A DNA stretch of 64,000 nucleotides from Sphingobacterium sp. UBA4616 (GTDB lineage: Bacteria; Bacteroidota; Bacteroidia; Sphingobacteriales; Sphingobacteriaceae): the NCBI GenBank assembly GCA_002386525.1, contig DGIS01000022.1:62001-126000 (forward strand), in the 5' to 3' direction. Each line of letters begins with the position of its first letter. Positions within the stretch are counted from its first letter, which is position 1. Positions 9,323 to 18,114 of the stretch are shown piece by piece. Position numbers and translations under genes: made by a program. A model generated the notes under the pieces. That model was not told where the DNA came from. It did not search any database and saw only the letters and a list, made by a program, of their open reading frames with translations.

Positions 9323-10792
9323 CTATATTAATTTTTTTAGCATGGTATTCCAACCAGCTAGGTCATTTATTATTTTTTCAAGATCGGCAATGGCAACACG
9401 TTCTTGTGCCATAGTATCCCGGTGGCGGATCGTGACAGTGTTGTCTTGCAAAGAATCGTAATCAACTGTGATACAGATCGGCGTTCCGATAGCATCCTGA
9501 CGACGATAACGTTTTCCGATAGCATCTTTTTCATCGTACTGAACATTGTAATCGAATTTCAGCGTATTCAATATTTCTCGCGCTTTTTCTGGCAAACCAT
9601 CTTTTTTGGTTAATGGTAAAATTGCAGCTTTTACCGGAGCCAATGCTGGAGGGAATTTCAATACAACGCGCGAATCTTGTTTTTCTTCCGTAGAAAGATC
9701 TTCCGTTACCAGGGCGTTACATAATACAGTTAAGAAAAGGCGGTCCAATCCAATGGACGTTTCAATCACATACGGAATGTAGTTTTGATTGATCTCCGGA
9801 TCAAAATATTGCATTTTCTTTTTAGAAAATTCCTGATGTTGTTTCAGGTCAAAATCTGTGCGCGAGTGAATACCTTCCACTTCTTTAAAGCCGAATGGGA
9901 AGTTGAATTCGATATCAACAGCCGCATTGGCGTAGTGTGCTAGTTTATCGTGATCGTGGTAACGGTAGTTGGAAGGATCGAAGCCTAAAGCCAAATGCCA
10001 TTTCAGGCGAGTCTCTTTCCATTTATTGTACCATTCCAGTTCCGTGCCTGGGCGGCAGAAAAATTGCATTTCCATTTGCTCGAATTCGCGCATACGCATA
10101 ATAAACTGACGTGCGATTACTTCATTCCGGAAAGCTTTACCAATTTGGGCAATACCAAAAGGAATTTTCATACGTCCTGTCTTTTGTACGTTCAGGAAAT
10201 TGACGAAAATACCCTGTGCAGTTTCAGGACGAAGGTACACTTGATCTGCACCGTCAGCCATAGCACCCATTTGGGTTGCAAACATCAAATTAAATTGACG
10301 TACTTCAGTCCAGTTTTTGGTGCCTGAGACTGGGCATACAATGTTATGTTCTTCAATAATACTTTTCAGAGCGGCTAGATCGTCTGCATTCAATGCTGTA
10401 TTCAACGACTCTAATAGTGCTGCTGCTTCAGTCGTTTTACCATCAGCTTCATAACGCGCAATTTTATCTTCGATCAATTGATCTGCACGGTAACGTTTTT
10501 TTGAATCTTTATTGTCGATCATCGGATCGTTGAAACCATCGACGTGACCAGAGGCTTTCCATGTTGTGGGGTGCATAAAAATTGCGGCATCGATACCAAC
10601 AATGTTTTCGTTCAACTGCACCATGGATTTCCACCAATAAGTTTTGAGGTTGTTTTTTAGTTCCGAACCCAATTGACCATAATCGTAGACGGCACTTAAT
10701 CCGTCATATATTTCGCTCGATTGAAATACAAAACCGTATTCCTTCGCGTGTGATACTACACTTTTGAAAAAGTCGTCTGTCTGTTTGCTCAT
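9323..10792 (-). CDS. glyS: Glycyl-tRNA synthetase (single-chain dimeric type)
   Basis: 489 aa from ATG 10792 (MSKQTDDFFKS); the frame reaches a TTG at 10801 that is not needed. Class II aminoacyl-tRNA synthetase charging tRNA-Gly. Visible family features are VCPVSGTKNWTEVRQFNLMF, YLRPETAQGIFVNF, the motif 2 region FRNEVIARQFIMRMREFEQ and motif 3 around ETSIGLDRLF, with an anticodon-binding domain in the last 110 residues (PLTKKDGLPEKAREI). This is the eukaryote/archaea-like alpha2 enzyme, not the alpha2beta2 GlyQ/GlyS form. It is convergent with the upstream lipoprotein gene and ends at the shared palindrome. Confidence 0.97.
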   Translation of the reverse strand: MSKQTDDFFKSVVSHAKEYGFVFQSSEIYDGLSAVYDYGQLGSELKNNLKTYWWKSMVQLNENIVGIDAAIFMHPTTWKASGHVDGFNDPMIDNKDSKKRYRADQLIEDKIARYEADGKTTEAAALLESLNTALNADDLAALKSIIEEHNIVCPVSGTKNWTEVRQFNLMFATQMGAMADGADQVYLRPETAQGIFVNFLNVQKTGRMKIPFGIAQIGKAFRNEVIARQFIMRMREFEQMEMQFFCRPGTELEWYNKWKETRLKWHLALGFDPSNYRYHDHDKLAHYANAAVDIEFNFPFGFKEVEGIHSRTDFDLKQHQEFSKKKMQYFDPEINQNYIPYVIETSIGLDRLFLTVLCNALVTEDLSTEEKQDSRVVLKFPPALAPVKAAILPLTKKDGLPEKAREILNTLKFDYNVQYDEKDAIGKRYRRQDAIGTPICITVDYDSLQDNTVTIRHRDTMAQERVAIADLEKIINDLAGWNTMLKKLI

Positions 10793-10798
10793 AAGTGG

Positions 10799-10806
10799 CA
10801 AATATA
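10799..10806 (-). promoter_or_regulatory. Candidate -7 box close to glyS start
   Basis: On the minus strand this reads TATATTTG, a perfect TAnnTTTG, only 6 bp before the glyS ATG. If used, the transcript would be leaderless or nearly so; a -33 element is not evident. Confidence 0.3.
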
Positions 10807-10824
10807 GATATAAGTATTTAGATT

Positions 10825-11286
10825 TTAAACGCCTAAATCGCGGATCTGCTGAGACGCATTTTTGTTATCTACTTTTTTGATTATATGTTGGATAATACCA
10901 TCCGCATCAATCACAAAGGTAGTACGTGCTGTGCCCATATACTTTTTGCCATACATATTTTTTTCGACCCATACACCATAAGCCTCGACGAGTTTCATGT
11001 CTTCATCGACAAGCAACTGAAAAGGGAGCTCATGTTTACTGATGAATTTTTGATGTGATGCCTCATTGTCCACACTTACGCCTATGATCTCAAAACCATC
11101 TTTTTTCAAAGACTGATAATTGTCCCTGAAGTTGCAGGCTTCTGTCGTACAGCCAGGTGTATTGTCTTTGGGATAAAAATATAAAATAACCTTTTTCCCT
11201 TTAAAATCGGAAAGATGGACGGTCTCGCCATGTTGATTTTTTGCACTGAAATCCGGTGCTTTCTGTCCTACTTCAAGTGTTGCCAT
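10825..11286 (-). CDS. bcp: Thioredoxin-dependent thiol peroxidase (Bcp/PrxQ)
   Basis: 153 aa peroxiredoxin that reduces hydrogen peroxide and organic hydroperoxides using thioredoxin. The active-site segment PGCTTEACNFRD carries the peroxidatic Cys46 and the resolving Cys51, the arrangement of the atypical two-Cys PrxQ group. The rest of the thioredoxin fold (VILYFYPKDNT, GVSVDNEASHQKF, RTTFVIDADG) is intact and length is normal for the family. It is cytoplasmic, without a signal peptide. It lies 32 bp upstream of glyS on the same strand and 74 bp downstream of the next gene. Confidence 0.95.
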   Translation of the reverse strand: MATLEVGQKAPDFSAKNQHGETVHLSDFKGKKVILYFYPKDNTPGCTTEACNFRDNYQSLKKDGFEIIGVSVDNEASHQKFISKHELPFQLLVDEDMKLVEAYGVWVEKNMYGKKYMGTARTTFVIDADGIIQHIIKKVDNKNASQQIRDLGV

Positions 11287-11360
11287 AATACGTTGTATTT
11301 AGTCTATTAAGATACGATTAATCTCTTAAAACCGCTGATTTATTACCGAAAATCAGGACT

Positions 11361-13085
11361 CTATTTCATAAATGAAGCTTCGTATGTCTTTACATTTCCT
11401 TTGTTGTCTTTCACTTCAAGTTTAAAGTCGTGTCTGCCGCTGCTGAGGTCTGGTTCGAAGTCATGCCAGATATGTCTTGTTTTAGGATCATATTTCATTA
11501 ATGTCCATTTCCCATCAATATAAGCGTCAAAAGTAGCTATACCCGATAGATTGTCACTGATGGTAAAATCGATGGAGCGTTGATTAGATACATTCTTGCC
11601 GTCAGTCAGGTTACGCGCAATGATATTTGGTGCAATGGTATCGACAGCGATGTAAAAACCACCAAATTCGCGTACATTCGCTACCACCCAGCCGTTCTCA
11701 TATTTACCCCCTTGTGCACCGCCATCAGAAGAAACAATCAAGGCTTTGTCATACAGGTTTTCAGACAGGGTGTAGTCGGGTTTGATCATGAGCTTGTAGT
11801 ATCCGAAGACCGGTGTATACACGTTGTGGATATAGTGCATTGCCGAGTAACCCCTTGCTGGTTTTGCTCCTTGGGTATAATTGAAGTAAAGGTCGTCATA
11901 CAATATGTTTTTGCCCATGTAAATACGCGCGTTCTCGGCTTCATATTTGTTTTCGTCGGCATAGTGAAACATTTTAAGGCCCTTCGCAGTTGGGCGGCTG
12001 ATTGACAGCGACGGATTGTTTTGTACCTTAAAATTCAATTCACTCGTATTCCCTTGAACATCTTTAACCACATATTTTACATCATGGACCTCATTGTCTT
12101 TCAACGTTATTTTACCGAGGTTATCCAAGTTTTTAAAGATGTTGATCGGATTGTTTGGATCTTTGAAGCTCTTTTGCACGCGTACCCCTGACTTTTTTAA
12201 ATAAGGGTAGTCTACGTAGGACTGTATCGCACGGGTCTGATCAAAAGGAATGGATTCAAACAGTACCGTGCTGATGTTTCTATTATCCAAAAATAGTTCA
12301 ATCGAATACACACCATACGTAAAGGAGATGCCTCTCCGTTTATCAACGGTGTTGATTCCTAATCCAAAGGTGCCATTCACAGGTATCGGCGCTGTACTCG
12401 CTAAGCTATAGGTACCATTGCCGGCCGACTTGATCGTTTGATGCCTTCGAGGAGTATTTTCGTCGAATATTTCGGAACCTAAATCGTAGACCGTCATACC
12501 GCGGATAATCGGTTTTACCCCGTCTGGAAACAACAGGCCAAACAATTGCGGATTAAGCGGCAATTGTGCTTTTGTATCCCGGATCTCGAAATGAAGATGT
12601 GGGCCAGCTGAACCACCGGTATTTCCTGAGTTTGCAATAAACTCTCCTTTTCTTACAGGAACTTGGTTGGGTTTGAGAAACACATCGACATCAAAACGTT
12701 TTTGTTTGTACTGCTCATCTTTGACGATTTTCGCAAGATCCGAATTGAAGCTTTCGAGGTGCATGTACACAGAAGTATAACCATTCGGATGATCAATGTA
12801 AACATAATTGCCCCCTCCACCAATTTGTACCCGCACACGGGATACAAAACCTTCTGCTGCCGCATGTACAGGTATATTTATACGTTGTTGTGTACGATAA
12901 TCGTCTCCGCCATGAAAATGCGTCGCGCGCAATTCGCCAAACGATCCCGAAGCCTGCGGAGAAATATCCATCGGGCGGACAAAATAGTTTTGTGGATAAT
13001 TGCGGCTTTTGATAATATCTTGTCCCTTGATTAGACCTGTCATGCAGGCCAGCAGGGAGAGCATGGCTGTCGTTTTTTTTATCAT
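11361..13085 (-). CDS. Secreted M23-family metallopeptidase
   Basis: 574 aa with a signal peptide (MLSLLACMTGLIKG, residues about 8-20). Residues about 50-175 are an LytM/M23 peptidase domain: H58 and D62 (HGGDD), H109 in VYMHLESF, and H163/H165 in GPHLHFEIRD provide the zinc ligands and catalytic histidine expected of an active glycyl or cross-link endopeptidase. The long C-terminal part (about 200-574) is beta-rich and includes Ig-like segments (TDGKNVSNQRSIDFTISDN, SSGRHDFKLEVKD). M23 enzymes cut peptidoglycan peptides; a role in cell-wall remodelling in the periplasm is the family expectation. It may share a transcript with the hydrolase gene 12 bp upstream. Confidence 0.92.
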   Translation of the reverse strand: MIKKTTAMLSLLACMTGLIKGQDIIKSRNYPQNYFVRPMDISPQASGSFGELRATHFHGGDDYRTQQRINIPVHAAAEGFVSRVRVQIGGGGNYVYIDHPNGYTSVYMHLESFNSDLAKIVKDEQYKQKRFDVDVFLKPNQVPVRKGEFIANSGNTGGSAGPHLHFEIRDTKAQLPLNPQLFGLLFPDGVKPIIRGMTVYDLGSEIFDENTPRRHQTIKSAGNGTYSLASTAPIPVNGTFGLGINTVDKRRGISFTYGVYSIELFLDNRNISTVLFESIPFDQTRAIQSYVDYPYLKKSGVRVQKSFKDPNNPINIFKNLDNLGKITLKDNEVHDVKYVVKDVQGNTSELNFKVQNNPSLSISRPTAKGLKMFHYADENKYEAENARIYMGKNILYDDLYFNYTQGAKPARGYSAMHYIHNVYTPVFGYYKLMIKPDYTLSENLYDKALIVSSDGGAQGGKYENGWVVANVREFGGFYIAVDTIAPNIIARNLTDGKNVSNQRSIDFTISDNLSGIATFDAYIDGKWTLMKYDPKTRHIWHDFEPDLSSGRHDFKLEVKDNKGNVKTYEASFMK

Positions 13086-13097
13086 GCTATTTCCCAG

Positions 13098-13709
13098 CTA
13101 TTTGATTTTACAGCTAAACATCTTCTGTTCGCCAATGAAACCTTCCAATAAATCGCCGATGGCTACAGATCCGACACCAACTGGAGTTCCGGTGTAAATG
13201 AGGTCACCTTTGCGTAGGGTAATAAATTTGGAGGTGTATACAATCAGATCTTCGTAGGAAAATATCATATCCTTGGTATTTCCCTGCTGAACTGTTTGTC
13301 CATTTTGCTGCAGGGAGAAATCAATCGAATTTACTTCCGCAAATTCTTCTTTAGGAATCAAGTTGCTGATGACTGCCGAATGGTCAAATGCTTTTGCCAA
13401 TTCCCAGGGAAGGCTTTTTGCTTTTAATTCTTGCTGTACATCCCTGGCGGTAAAGTCAATCCCCAGGCCGACAGCATCGAAATAAGTTGATGCAAATTTT
13501 GGTGTCACATGTTTTCCTTCCTTACATATCCGAAGGACGACTTCGGTTTCAAACTGGATATTTTTTGAAAATTCAGGATAATAGAAATCTTTGTTATCCT
13601 TTAACACCGCAGTATCAGGTTTTAAAAATATAATGGGAGTTGCAGGGACTGGATTATTGAGTTCTTTAGCGTGGTCGATGTAATTGCGACCGATAGCAAT
13701 TATTTTCAT
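13098..13709 (-). CDS. Fumarylacetoacetate hydrolase (FAH) family protein
   Basis: 203 aa from ATG 13709 (MKIIAIGRNYIDHAKE); the upstream extension starts with a non-family sequence and is not used. FAH-superfamily features include FLKPDTAV, the metal-binding acidic pair in FETEVVLRI, GIDFTARDVQ and the C-terminal DLIYTGTPVGVG. Members hydrolyse C-C bonds of acylpyruvates or decarboxylate oxaloacetate (YcgM/FAHD1 group); at about 200 aa this protein resembles the FAHD1-like acylpyruvase/oxaloacetate decarboxylase group. Substrate cannot be fixed from sequence. The start codon faces a 370-bp non-coding region containing the TTAGGG repeats. Confidence 0.9.
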   Translation of the reverse strand: MKIIAIGRNYIDHAKELNNPVPATPIIFLKPDTAVLKDNKDFYYPEFSKNIQFETEVVLRICKEGKHVTPKFASTYFDAVGLGIDFTARDVQQELKAKSLPWELAKAFDHSAVISNLIPKEEFAEVNSIDFSLQQNGQTVQQGNTKDMIFSYEDLIVYTSKFITLRKGDLIYTGTPVGVGSVAIGDLLEGFIGEQKMFSCKIK

Positions 13710-13903
13710 GATATAAATTTTTAAAGCGATGAAGCTTTTAGATTTCTTAGCGAGCACTTAAGCTCGACGTCCATCGCATATCTCTGTTAAGCGGTATTCC
13801 TTCTGTATAGCTTACTTCAACAAACTTAGTAAATGTCCAAACCTTATCCAAAAATGATGATAAACAACCTATATTAGCCACCGGGTCAAATGGCCTATTT
13901 ACA

Positions 13904-13943
13904 TAGGGTTTAGTTAGGGTTAGCTTAGGGTTTAGTTAGGGTT
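13904..13943. repeat. Telomere-like TTAGGG direct repeats
   Basis: An 18-bp unit TAGGGTTTAGTTAGGGTT occurs twice (13904-13921 and 13926-13943), spaced 22 bp apart, each unit itself built from two TTAGGGTT-like octamers. The surrounding gap 13710-14081 holds no gene that I can support. The block precedes the DUF6266 gene. Confidence 0.9.
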
Positions 13944-13980
13944 TGTTTAGGTATAGCCTAATCAAAACCTAACTTAAACC
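13929..13980. repeat. Imperfect inverted repeat of TTAGG-type motifs
   Basis: GGTTTAGTTAGGGTTTGTTTAGG-type left arm (13929-13951) is matched by a CCTAA/AACC-rich right arm (13957-13980) with a few mismatches and a 5-nt loop. It would form a long hairpin in DNA or RNA. There is no T-run after it, so it is not an ordinary terminator. Confidence 0.8.
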
Positions 13981-14081
13981 TATCTAAATTCTAATTTATT
14001 ACTAAACTAAGTCAAACATTGATGGCTATTATTTGTTAGGCTGTAAAATAGATTATAGCATTAAAATAAAAAGGTTTAAAA

Positions 14082-14717
14082 ATGGCAATATTAGAAGATG
14101 GTCCAAATGGTGGTTTTCGTGGTAAAGTGGGTTCAGTCTATGGTTATAACCTCAATGGCAAATGGGTGATACGCGGTTCGCGTAGAAAGAGTTCCAAACC
14201 TCCAACTGCCGCGCAATTGACACATCGTGAAAAAATGAAATTGGCAGGTAAGTTTTGTGGCTGGATAAAGCCTATTGTTAATTTTGGGTATCAATTTGAA
14301 GAAGCTAAAAAATCGGGGCTTGGGAAATTTCAGCTTGCACAACAGCAGATTCTCAAAAACGCGATTGATTTGGATGTCGAAAATAGACCTGTTATTAATA
14401 TGGAAAAAGTGCAGGTATTTGTCGGGGAGCTCATGTCACCCGAAGGTGTTGAGGCTCGATGGGAGGATGATCTGCTGAAATTACACTGGATGCCGAATCC
14501 GAAATACAGGGATAGCACTTTTAAATTAAATTTGGCCTTGGTCAGTTTGGATAGGGAGGGGGATCTCAAAATGGCTATCGCGGATGCATGGCAGGGTGAA
14601 TGTACGGTTGAGATCCCGAGATTTAAAATGGACAAATTTGATTATCATGTCTACATCGGTTTTTGGGATACCTATCAAGGTGTACTCTCCAATTCGACCT
14701 ATTGCGGTGTCATTTAA
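14082..14717 (+). CDS. DUF6266 family protein
   Basis: 211 aa, no signal peptide. The N-terminus GPNGGFRGKVGSVYGYNLNG followed by WVIRGSRRKSSKPPTAAQ and a basic helix is the signature I associate with DUF6266, a Bacteroidota-restricted family of unknown function often present as several paralogs per genome. The C-terminal half alternates hydrophobic and polar residues in beta-strand fashion with many Trp/Tyr (LHWMPNPKYRDSTFKL, YHVYIGFWDTYQG), suggesting a beta-sandwich. It is a single gene behind the TTAGGG repeat block, and ends 36 bp before a HAD phosphatase gene. No function should be assumed. Confidence 0.8.
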   Translation: MAILEDGPNGGFRGKVGSVYGYNLNGKWVIRGSRRKSSKPPTAAQLTHREKMKLAGKFCGWIKPIVNFGYQFEEAKKSGLGKFQLAQQQILKNAIDLDVENRPVINMEKVQVFVGELMSPEGVEARWEDDLLKLHWMPNPKYRDSTFKLNLALVSLDREGDLKMAIADAWQGECTVEIPRFKMDKFDYHVYIGFWDTYQGVLSNSTYCGVI

Positions 14718-14753
14718 TAGGATTTTTCAGCCTACTTGTGTATCTTTAACACT

Positions 14754-15413
14754 ATGGATAAAATTAAGGCAGTGTTATTTGACCTAGACGGAACGTTGAT
14801 TGATTCGGAATATTTCTATTTCAAAAATTGGGCGCCGATATTAAAGGATGAATTTAATTTAGTGATCAGCTACGAAGATTGGATTCGTGATTTTGCAGGG
14901 CATACTTTAGCACATAATGTCAAACGATTGGTCGATGACTACGGCTACGATACGACGGAAGAATATATGTGGAAGCGTACACGTGCAGCTTATGCCGATT
15001 CCAACATGAGCGACATTGAATTGATGCCGGATGCGCGGGAAATCTTAACGTTTTTGAAAGAGAGCGGCATTCATATCGGACTTGTCACCTCCAGTTTCCG
15101 CAGTACGGTAGATACGGTTTTGGGTAGACATGGGCTTTTGGATTATTTTGAATTTTTCGTTACCCGTGAGTGCGTCGAATTTCCCAAGCCTAATCCTGAG
15201 CCATACCGTTTGGCATTGACGAACTTAAACTTAGCAGCAGATAGTTGTGTAGCTATTGAGGACACGATAACCGGAAGTAAATCGGCTTTGGGCGCTGGTA
15301 CGCGGTTGATTGCGGTGACGAAACAGGAGGTAGAACGTGCTAGACTAACAGCTGTGGATAACATTGTGGAAAACTTGTCTGAAGCAAAAGCGCTGTTATC
15401 ACAATGGATTTAA
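14754..15413 (+). CDS. HAD-superfamily phosphatase (beta-phosphoglucomutase-like)
   Basis: 219 aa from ATG 14754 (MDKIKAVLFDLDGTLID); an in-frame TTG at 14736 is less likely. Haloacid dehalogenase fold with motif I DLDGT (nucleophile D10, acid/base D12), motif II in GLVTSSFR, motif III lysine in PKPNPEPY and motif IV IEDTITG. The alpha-helical cap after motif I and the IEDTxxG wording place it in the subgroup with beta-phosphoglucomutase and phosphoglycolate phosphatase. These enzymes act on small phosphorylated sugars or by-products in the cytoplasm; the substrate is unknown here. Confidence 0.92.
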   Translation: MDKIKAVLFDLDGTLIDSEYFYFKNWAPILKDEFNLVISYEDWIRDFAGHTLAHNVKRLVDDYGYDTTEEYMWKRTRAAYADSNMSDIELMPDAREILTFLKESGIHIGLVTSSFRSTVDTVLGRHGLLDYFEFFVTRECVEFPKPNPEPYRLALTNLNLAADSCVAIEDTITGSKSALGAGTRLIAVTKQEVERARLTAVDNIVENLSEAKALLSQWI

Positions 15414-15500
15414 GGATTGTCGGATAATTTAATCGTTTTAGCATTTGTATTTTTATTTGGATATACGTAATATTACCGAATTGTAAATGGAATTCTGATT

Positions 15501-15989
15501 ATGAACCGAAGAACCGCGATAAAGCAATTTTTCATTGTAGCAGGCGGACTGACGATTTTGTCGTCCTGTCTGAATGATGGTGGTGCATCCATTGTATTGA
15601 ATAAGCTGAAGATTTCGGCGGAGGATGAGCAGTTTTTGGGCAATCTCGCTGACATATTGATTCCCAAATCGGATACACCGGGAGGAAAGGATCTGAATCT
15701 GCATCTTTTTGTTATTAAAATGGTGGACGATTGTGAGTCGCCAGAAAATCAGGCTAAATTTGTAGCAGGTTTCAACGCGTTGAAGAAACGGTTAAATTTG
15801 GCAAATGGTCCAGAGACTGCGGCCACATTGATGGCGTTAAAAGACCAAACCGACGAGAAGGCTTTTTTTGAAACTTTCAAATCACGTGCAATTCAGGGGT
15901 ATATGAACTCAGAATATGTGATGAAGAATAAGGTGATCTATAAACTTATTCCGGGTCCGTATAATGGTGAAGTAAAAGTTAAGGCGTAA
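15501..15989 (+). CDS. Gluconate 2-dehydrogenase subunit 3-like lipoprotein
   Basis: 162 aa. The N-terminus NRRTAIKQFFIVAGG looks like a twin-arginine signal followed by ILSSC, a lipobox with the cysteine at residue 23. The remainder resembles the gluconate 2-dehydrogenase subunit 3 family (EDEQFLGNLADILIPKSDTPG, then helical segments). This subunit normally accompanies a flavin-containing GMC dehydrogenase and helps export or anchor it. The GMC oxidoreductase starts 7 bp downstream, which strongly supports a two-gene operon for a periplasmic sugar or polyol dehydrogenase. No cytochrome c subunit is seen nearby. Confidence 0.9.
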   Translation: MNRRTAIKQFFIVAGGLTILSSCLNDGGASIVLNKLKISAEDEQFLGNLADILIPKSDTPGGKDLNLHLFVIKMVDDCESPENQAKFVAGFNALKKRLNLANGPETAATLMALKDQTDEKAFFETFKSRAIQGYMNSEYVMKNKVIYKLIPGPYNGEVKVKA

Positions 15990-15996
15990 ATAGCAC

Positions 15997-17712
15997 ATGG
16001 CAAACTTAAATATTGACAGTGAAAAAAACAGGACCTACGATGCTATTGTAATCGGTTCTGGAATTAGCGGGGGATGGTCCGCAAAAGAGTTGTGCGAGAA
16101 GGGGTTAAAAACATTGGTGTTGGAACGTGGACGTGATGTTCAGCATATTAAAGATTACCCGACTACCAATATGATGCCCTGGGAGTTTGAGCATCGGAAC
16201 GAAATGCCTTTCAAAGTAAAGGAAGAAAATCCAGTCGTCAGCAAATGTTATGCATTTCATGAGGATTCAGCCCATTTTTTTGTGAAGGATAAAGAGCACC
16301 CGTATATTCAGGAGAAGCCATTCGATTGGATCAGGGGATACCAGGTGGGGGGTAAATCACTGTTATGGGCGAGACAGACACAACGTTGGTCTGATTTTGA
16401 TTTTGAAGGCCCTGCCAGAGATGGTTTTGCTGTAGATTGGCCGATACGTTACGCCGATTTAGCACCTTGGTACAGTTACGTCGAAAAATTTGCCGGCATT
16501 GCTGGAAACCACGACGGACTTCCAGAATTGCCAGATGGTGAGTTTCTGCCCGGGTACCCCTTAAATATTGTTGAAAAGTATTTTAAAGAAAGCGTTCAAA
16601 AGAGATTTCCGGAGCGCAAGGTAATTTCAGCCCGCTGTGCACACCTCTCTAAGCCCAATCCCATTCACATCGAGCAAGGTCGTGTACAGTGTCAAAATCG
16701 GGTACTTTGCCAGCGCGGATGCCCTTTCGGTGGATATTTCAGTTCGAATGCCACGACAATCCCTTGGGCCGCAAAGACCGGAAATATGACCTTACGGCCA
16801 TTTTCTGTAGTTCACTCCATCCTGTATGATGAACAAAAAGGAAAAGCCGTGGGCGTACGTGTGATTGACACCAATACAAAAGAAGAAATTGATTTTTATG
16901 CTAAGCTGATTTTTGTCAATGCGGCGGCAATCAATACAAATTTGATCTTATTGAATTCTACATCCAACCGTTTTCCAAATGGTTTGGGCAACGATAGTGG
17001 AGTTTTAGGCAAATACGTTGCCTTTCATAATTATAGTGCACGTATCTATGCCGAGTATGAAGGTTTGTTAGATTTTAAGACCGAAGGGCGGAATCCCGCA
17101 GGTGGAGGATATATTCCACGTTTCAGAAACTTGCACAAACAGGAGACCGACTTTTTAAGGGGGTATGCTGCCGGATTCGGCGCTTCGCGCGGTAAACAGT
17201 CCGATCGTTCGGGTTTAGGACTTGATCTGAAAAATAATTTGTTAAACCCTAAACTGGGTATTTGGCAGGTCGGATCTCACATGATGGGTGAAACCATACC
17301 AAAAGAATCAGGGATGGTTTCATTAGATGGAAGTAAAAAAGATGATTGGGGAATTCCGCTGTTAAAAATTGCTGTCGATTATGATGAGAACGATGAAAAA
17401 ATGAAAAAAGATTACATCGCTGTCATGACAGAAATGTTTACGGATGCTGGGTTCACAAATATTCGTCCAGATACACGCTGGCAGGCTCCGGGGCTGGATA
17501 TTCACGAAATGGGCGGAGCTCGTATGGGACGCGATCCGAAGACTTCGGTATTGAACAAATGGAATCAAATGCATGCTGTGAAAAATGTATTTGTCACTGA
17601 TGGTGCCAGTATGACGTCTACATCAACACAAAATCCTTCATTGACGTATATGGCATTTTCGGCACGGGCTGTCGATTATGCGATCAGCGAAATGAAAAAA
17701 GGAAATATCTAA
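15997..17712 (+). CDS. GMC-family FAD-dependent oxidoreductase
   Basis: 571 aa. FAD-binding motif IGSGISGGWSA (residues 19-30) with the following acidic strand end LVLERGR, GMC signature region GGKSLLWARQTQRWS, and C-terminal MGGARMG and QNPSLTYMAFSARA give a complete GMC/gluconate-dehydrogenase large subunit. A cluster of cysteines (CQNRVLCQRGCPFGG) is characteristic of this membrane-associated subgroup. It has no signal of its own and probably rides on the Tat signal of the subunit encoded just upstream. The family oxidises the alcohol or hemiacetal of sugars such as gluconate, glucose or fructose at the periplasmic face; substrate unknown. A 12-bp stem hairpin follows the stop. Confidence 0.93.
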   Translation: MANLNIDSEKNRTYDAIVIGSGISGGWSAKELCEKGLKTLVLERGRDVQHIKDYPTTNMMPWEFEHRNEMPFKVKEENPVVSKCYAFHEDSAHFFVKDKEHPYIQEKPFDWIRGYQVGGKSLLWARQTQRWSDFDFEGPARDGFAVDWPIRYADLAPWYSYVEKFAGIAGNHDGLPELPDGEFLPGYPLNIVEKYFKESVQKRFPERKVISARCAHLSKPNPIHIEQGRVQCQNRVLCQRGCPFGGYFSSNATTIPWAAKTGNMTLRPFSVVHSILYDEQKGKAVGVRVIDTNTKEEIDFYAKLIFVNAAAINTNLILLNSTSNRFPNGLGNDSGVLGKYVAFHNYSARIYAEYEGLLDFKTEGRNPAGGGYIPRFRNLHKQETDFLRGYAAGFGASRGKQSDRSGLGLDLKNNLLNPKLGIWQVGSHMMGETIPKESGMVSLDGSKKDDWGIPLLKIAVDYDENDEKMKKDYIAVMTEMFTDAGFTNIRPDTRWQAPGLDIHEMGGARMGRDPKTSVLNKWNQMHAVKNVFVTDGASMTSTSTQNPSLTYMAFSARAVDYAISEMKKGNI

Positions 17713-17720
17713 AAGTACTG

Positions 17721-17759
17721 TACTGGAGAAAGATTTTTTTTTAAAACCTTTCTCCAGTA
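17721..17759 (+). terminator. Hairpin after GMC oxidoreductase gene
   Basis: Perfect 12-bp stem (TACTGGAGAAAG / CTTTCTCCAGTA) with a 15-nt loop begins 9 bp after the GMC stop codon. There is no clear U-run after the stem, so termination is plausible but weaker than the other terminators in this window. Confidence 0.5.
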
Positions 17760-18114
17760 AAATTAAAATGTTATCTTTCCAACTGGATAACGTGTTAAAA
17801 CCAAGAAATAATAACCAAAAGAAAGACAAGAAATTATAGACAATTAGAAAACCAAAATTGGGAAACCAAAAAAATTTTACAACAAAAGCAAAAGCGATTT
17901 AGCTAATTTATTGCGAATTCTGTGAGACAATAATTCCATAGACATTTAGACCTGATGCTATTTATTTTATCGTAAATGAACGCAAAAGGAATCTAATAGG
18001 CAATTTTTCAAGCAGCTGATTGCAAAAAAACATCAATTAAGGGAAACTAAATTAAACTAGACGTTCTAAGCTTCAGTTTGCTAAAACGTTTTTATAAACC
18101 AAATCACTATTAAT
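17760..18114. other. Long leader region before susC-like gene
   Basis: About 355 bp, AT-rich, without coding signs. It must hold the susC promoter and 5' leader, but I see no consensus TAnnTTTG box or clear operator-like repeat. No sigma/anti-sigma pair or hybrid two-component gene sits next to it. Confidence 0.5.

Noticed and set aside
12991..12999. Perfect DnaA-box 9-mer TGTGGATAA
   Set aside because: Lies singly inside the M23 peptidase coding sequence; used only for counting, not called as a regulatory site.
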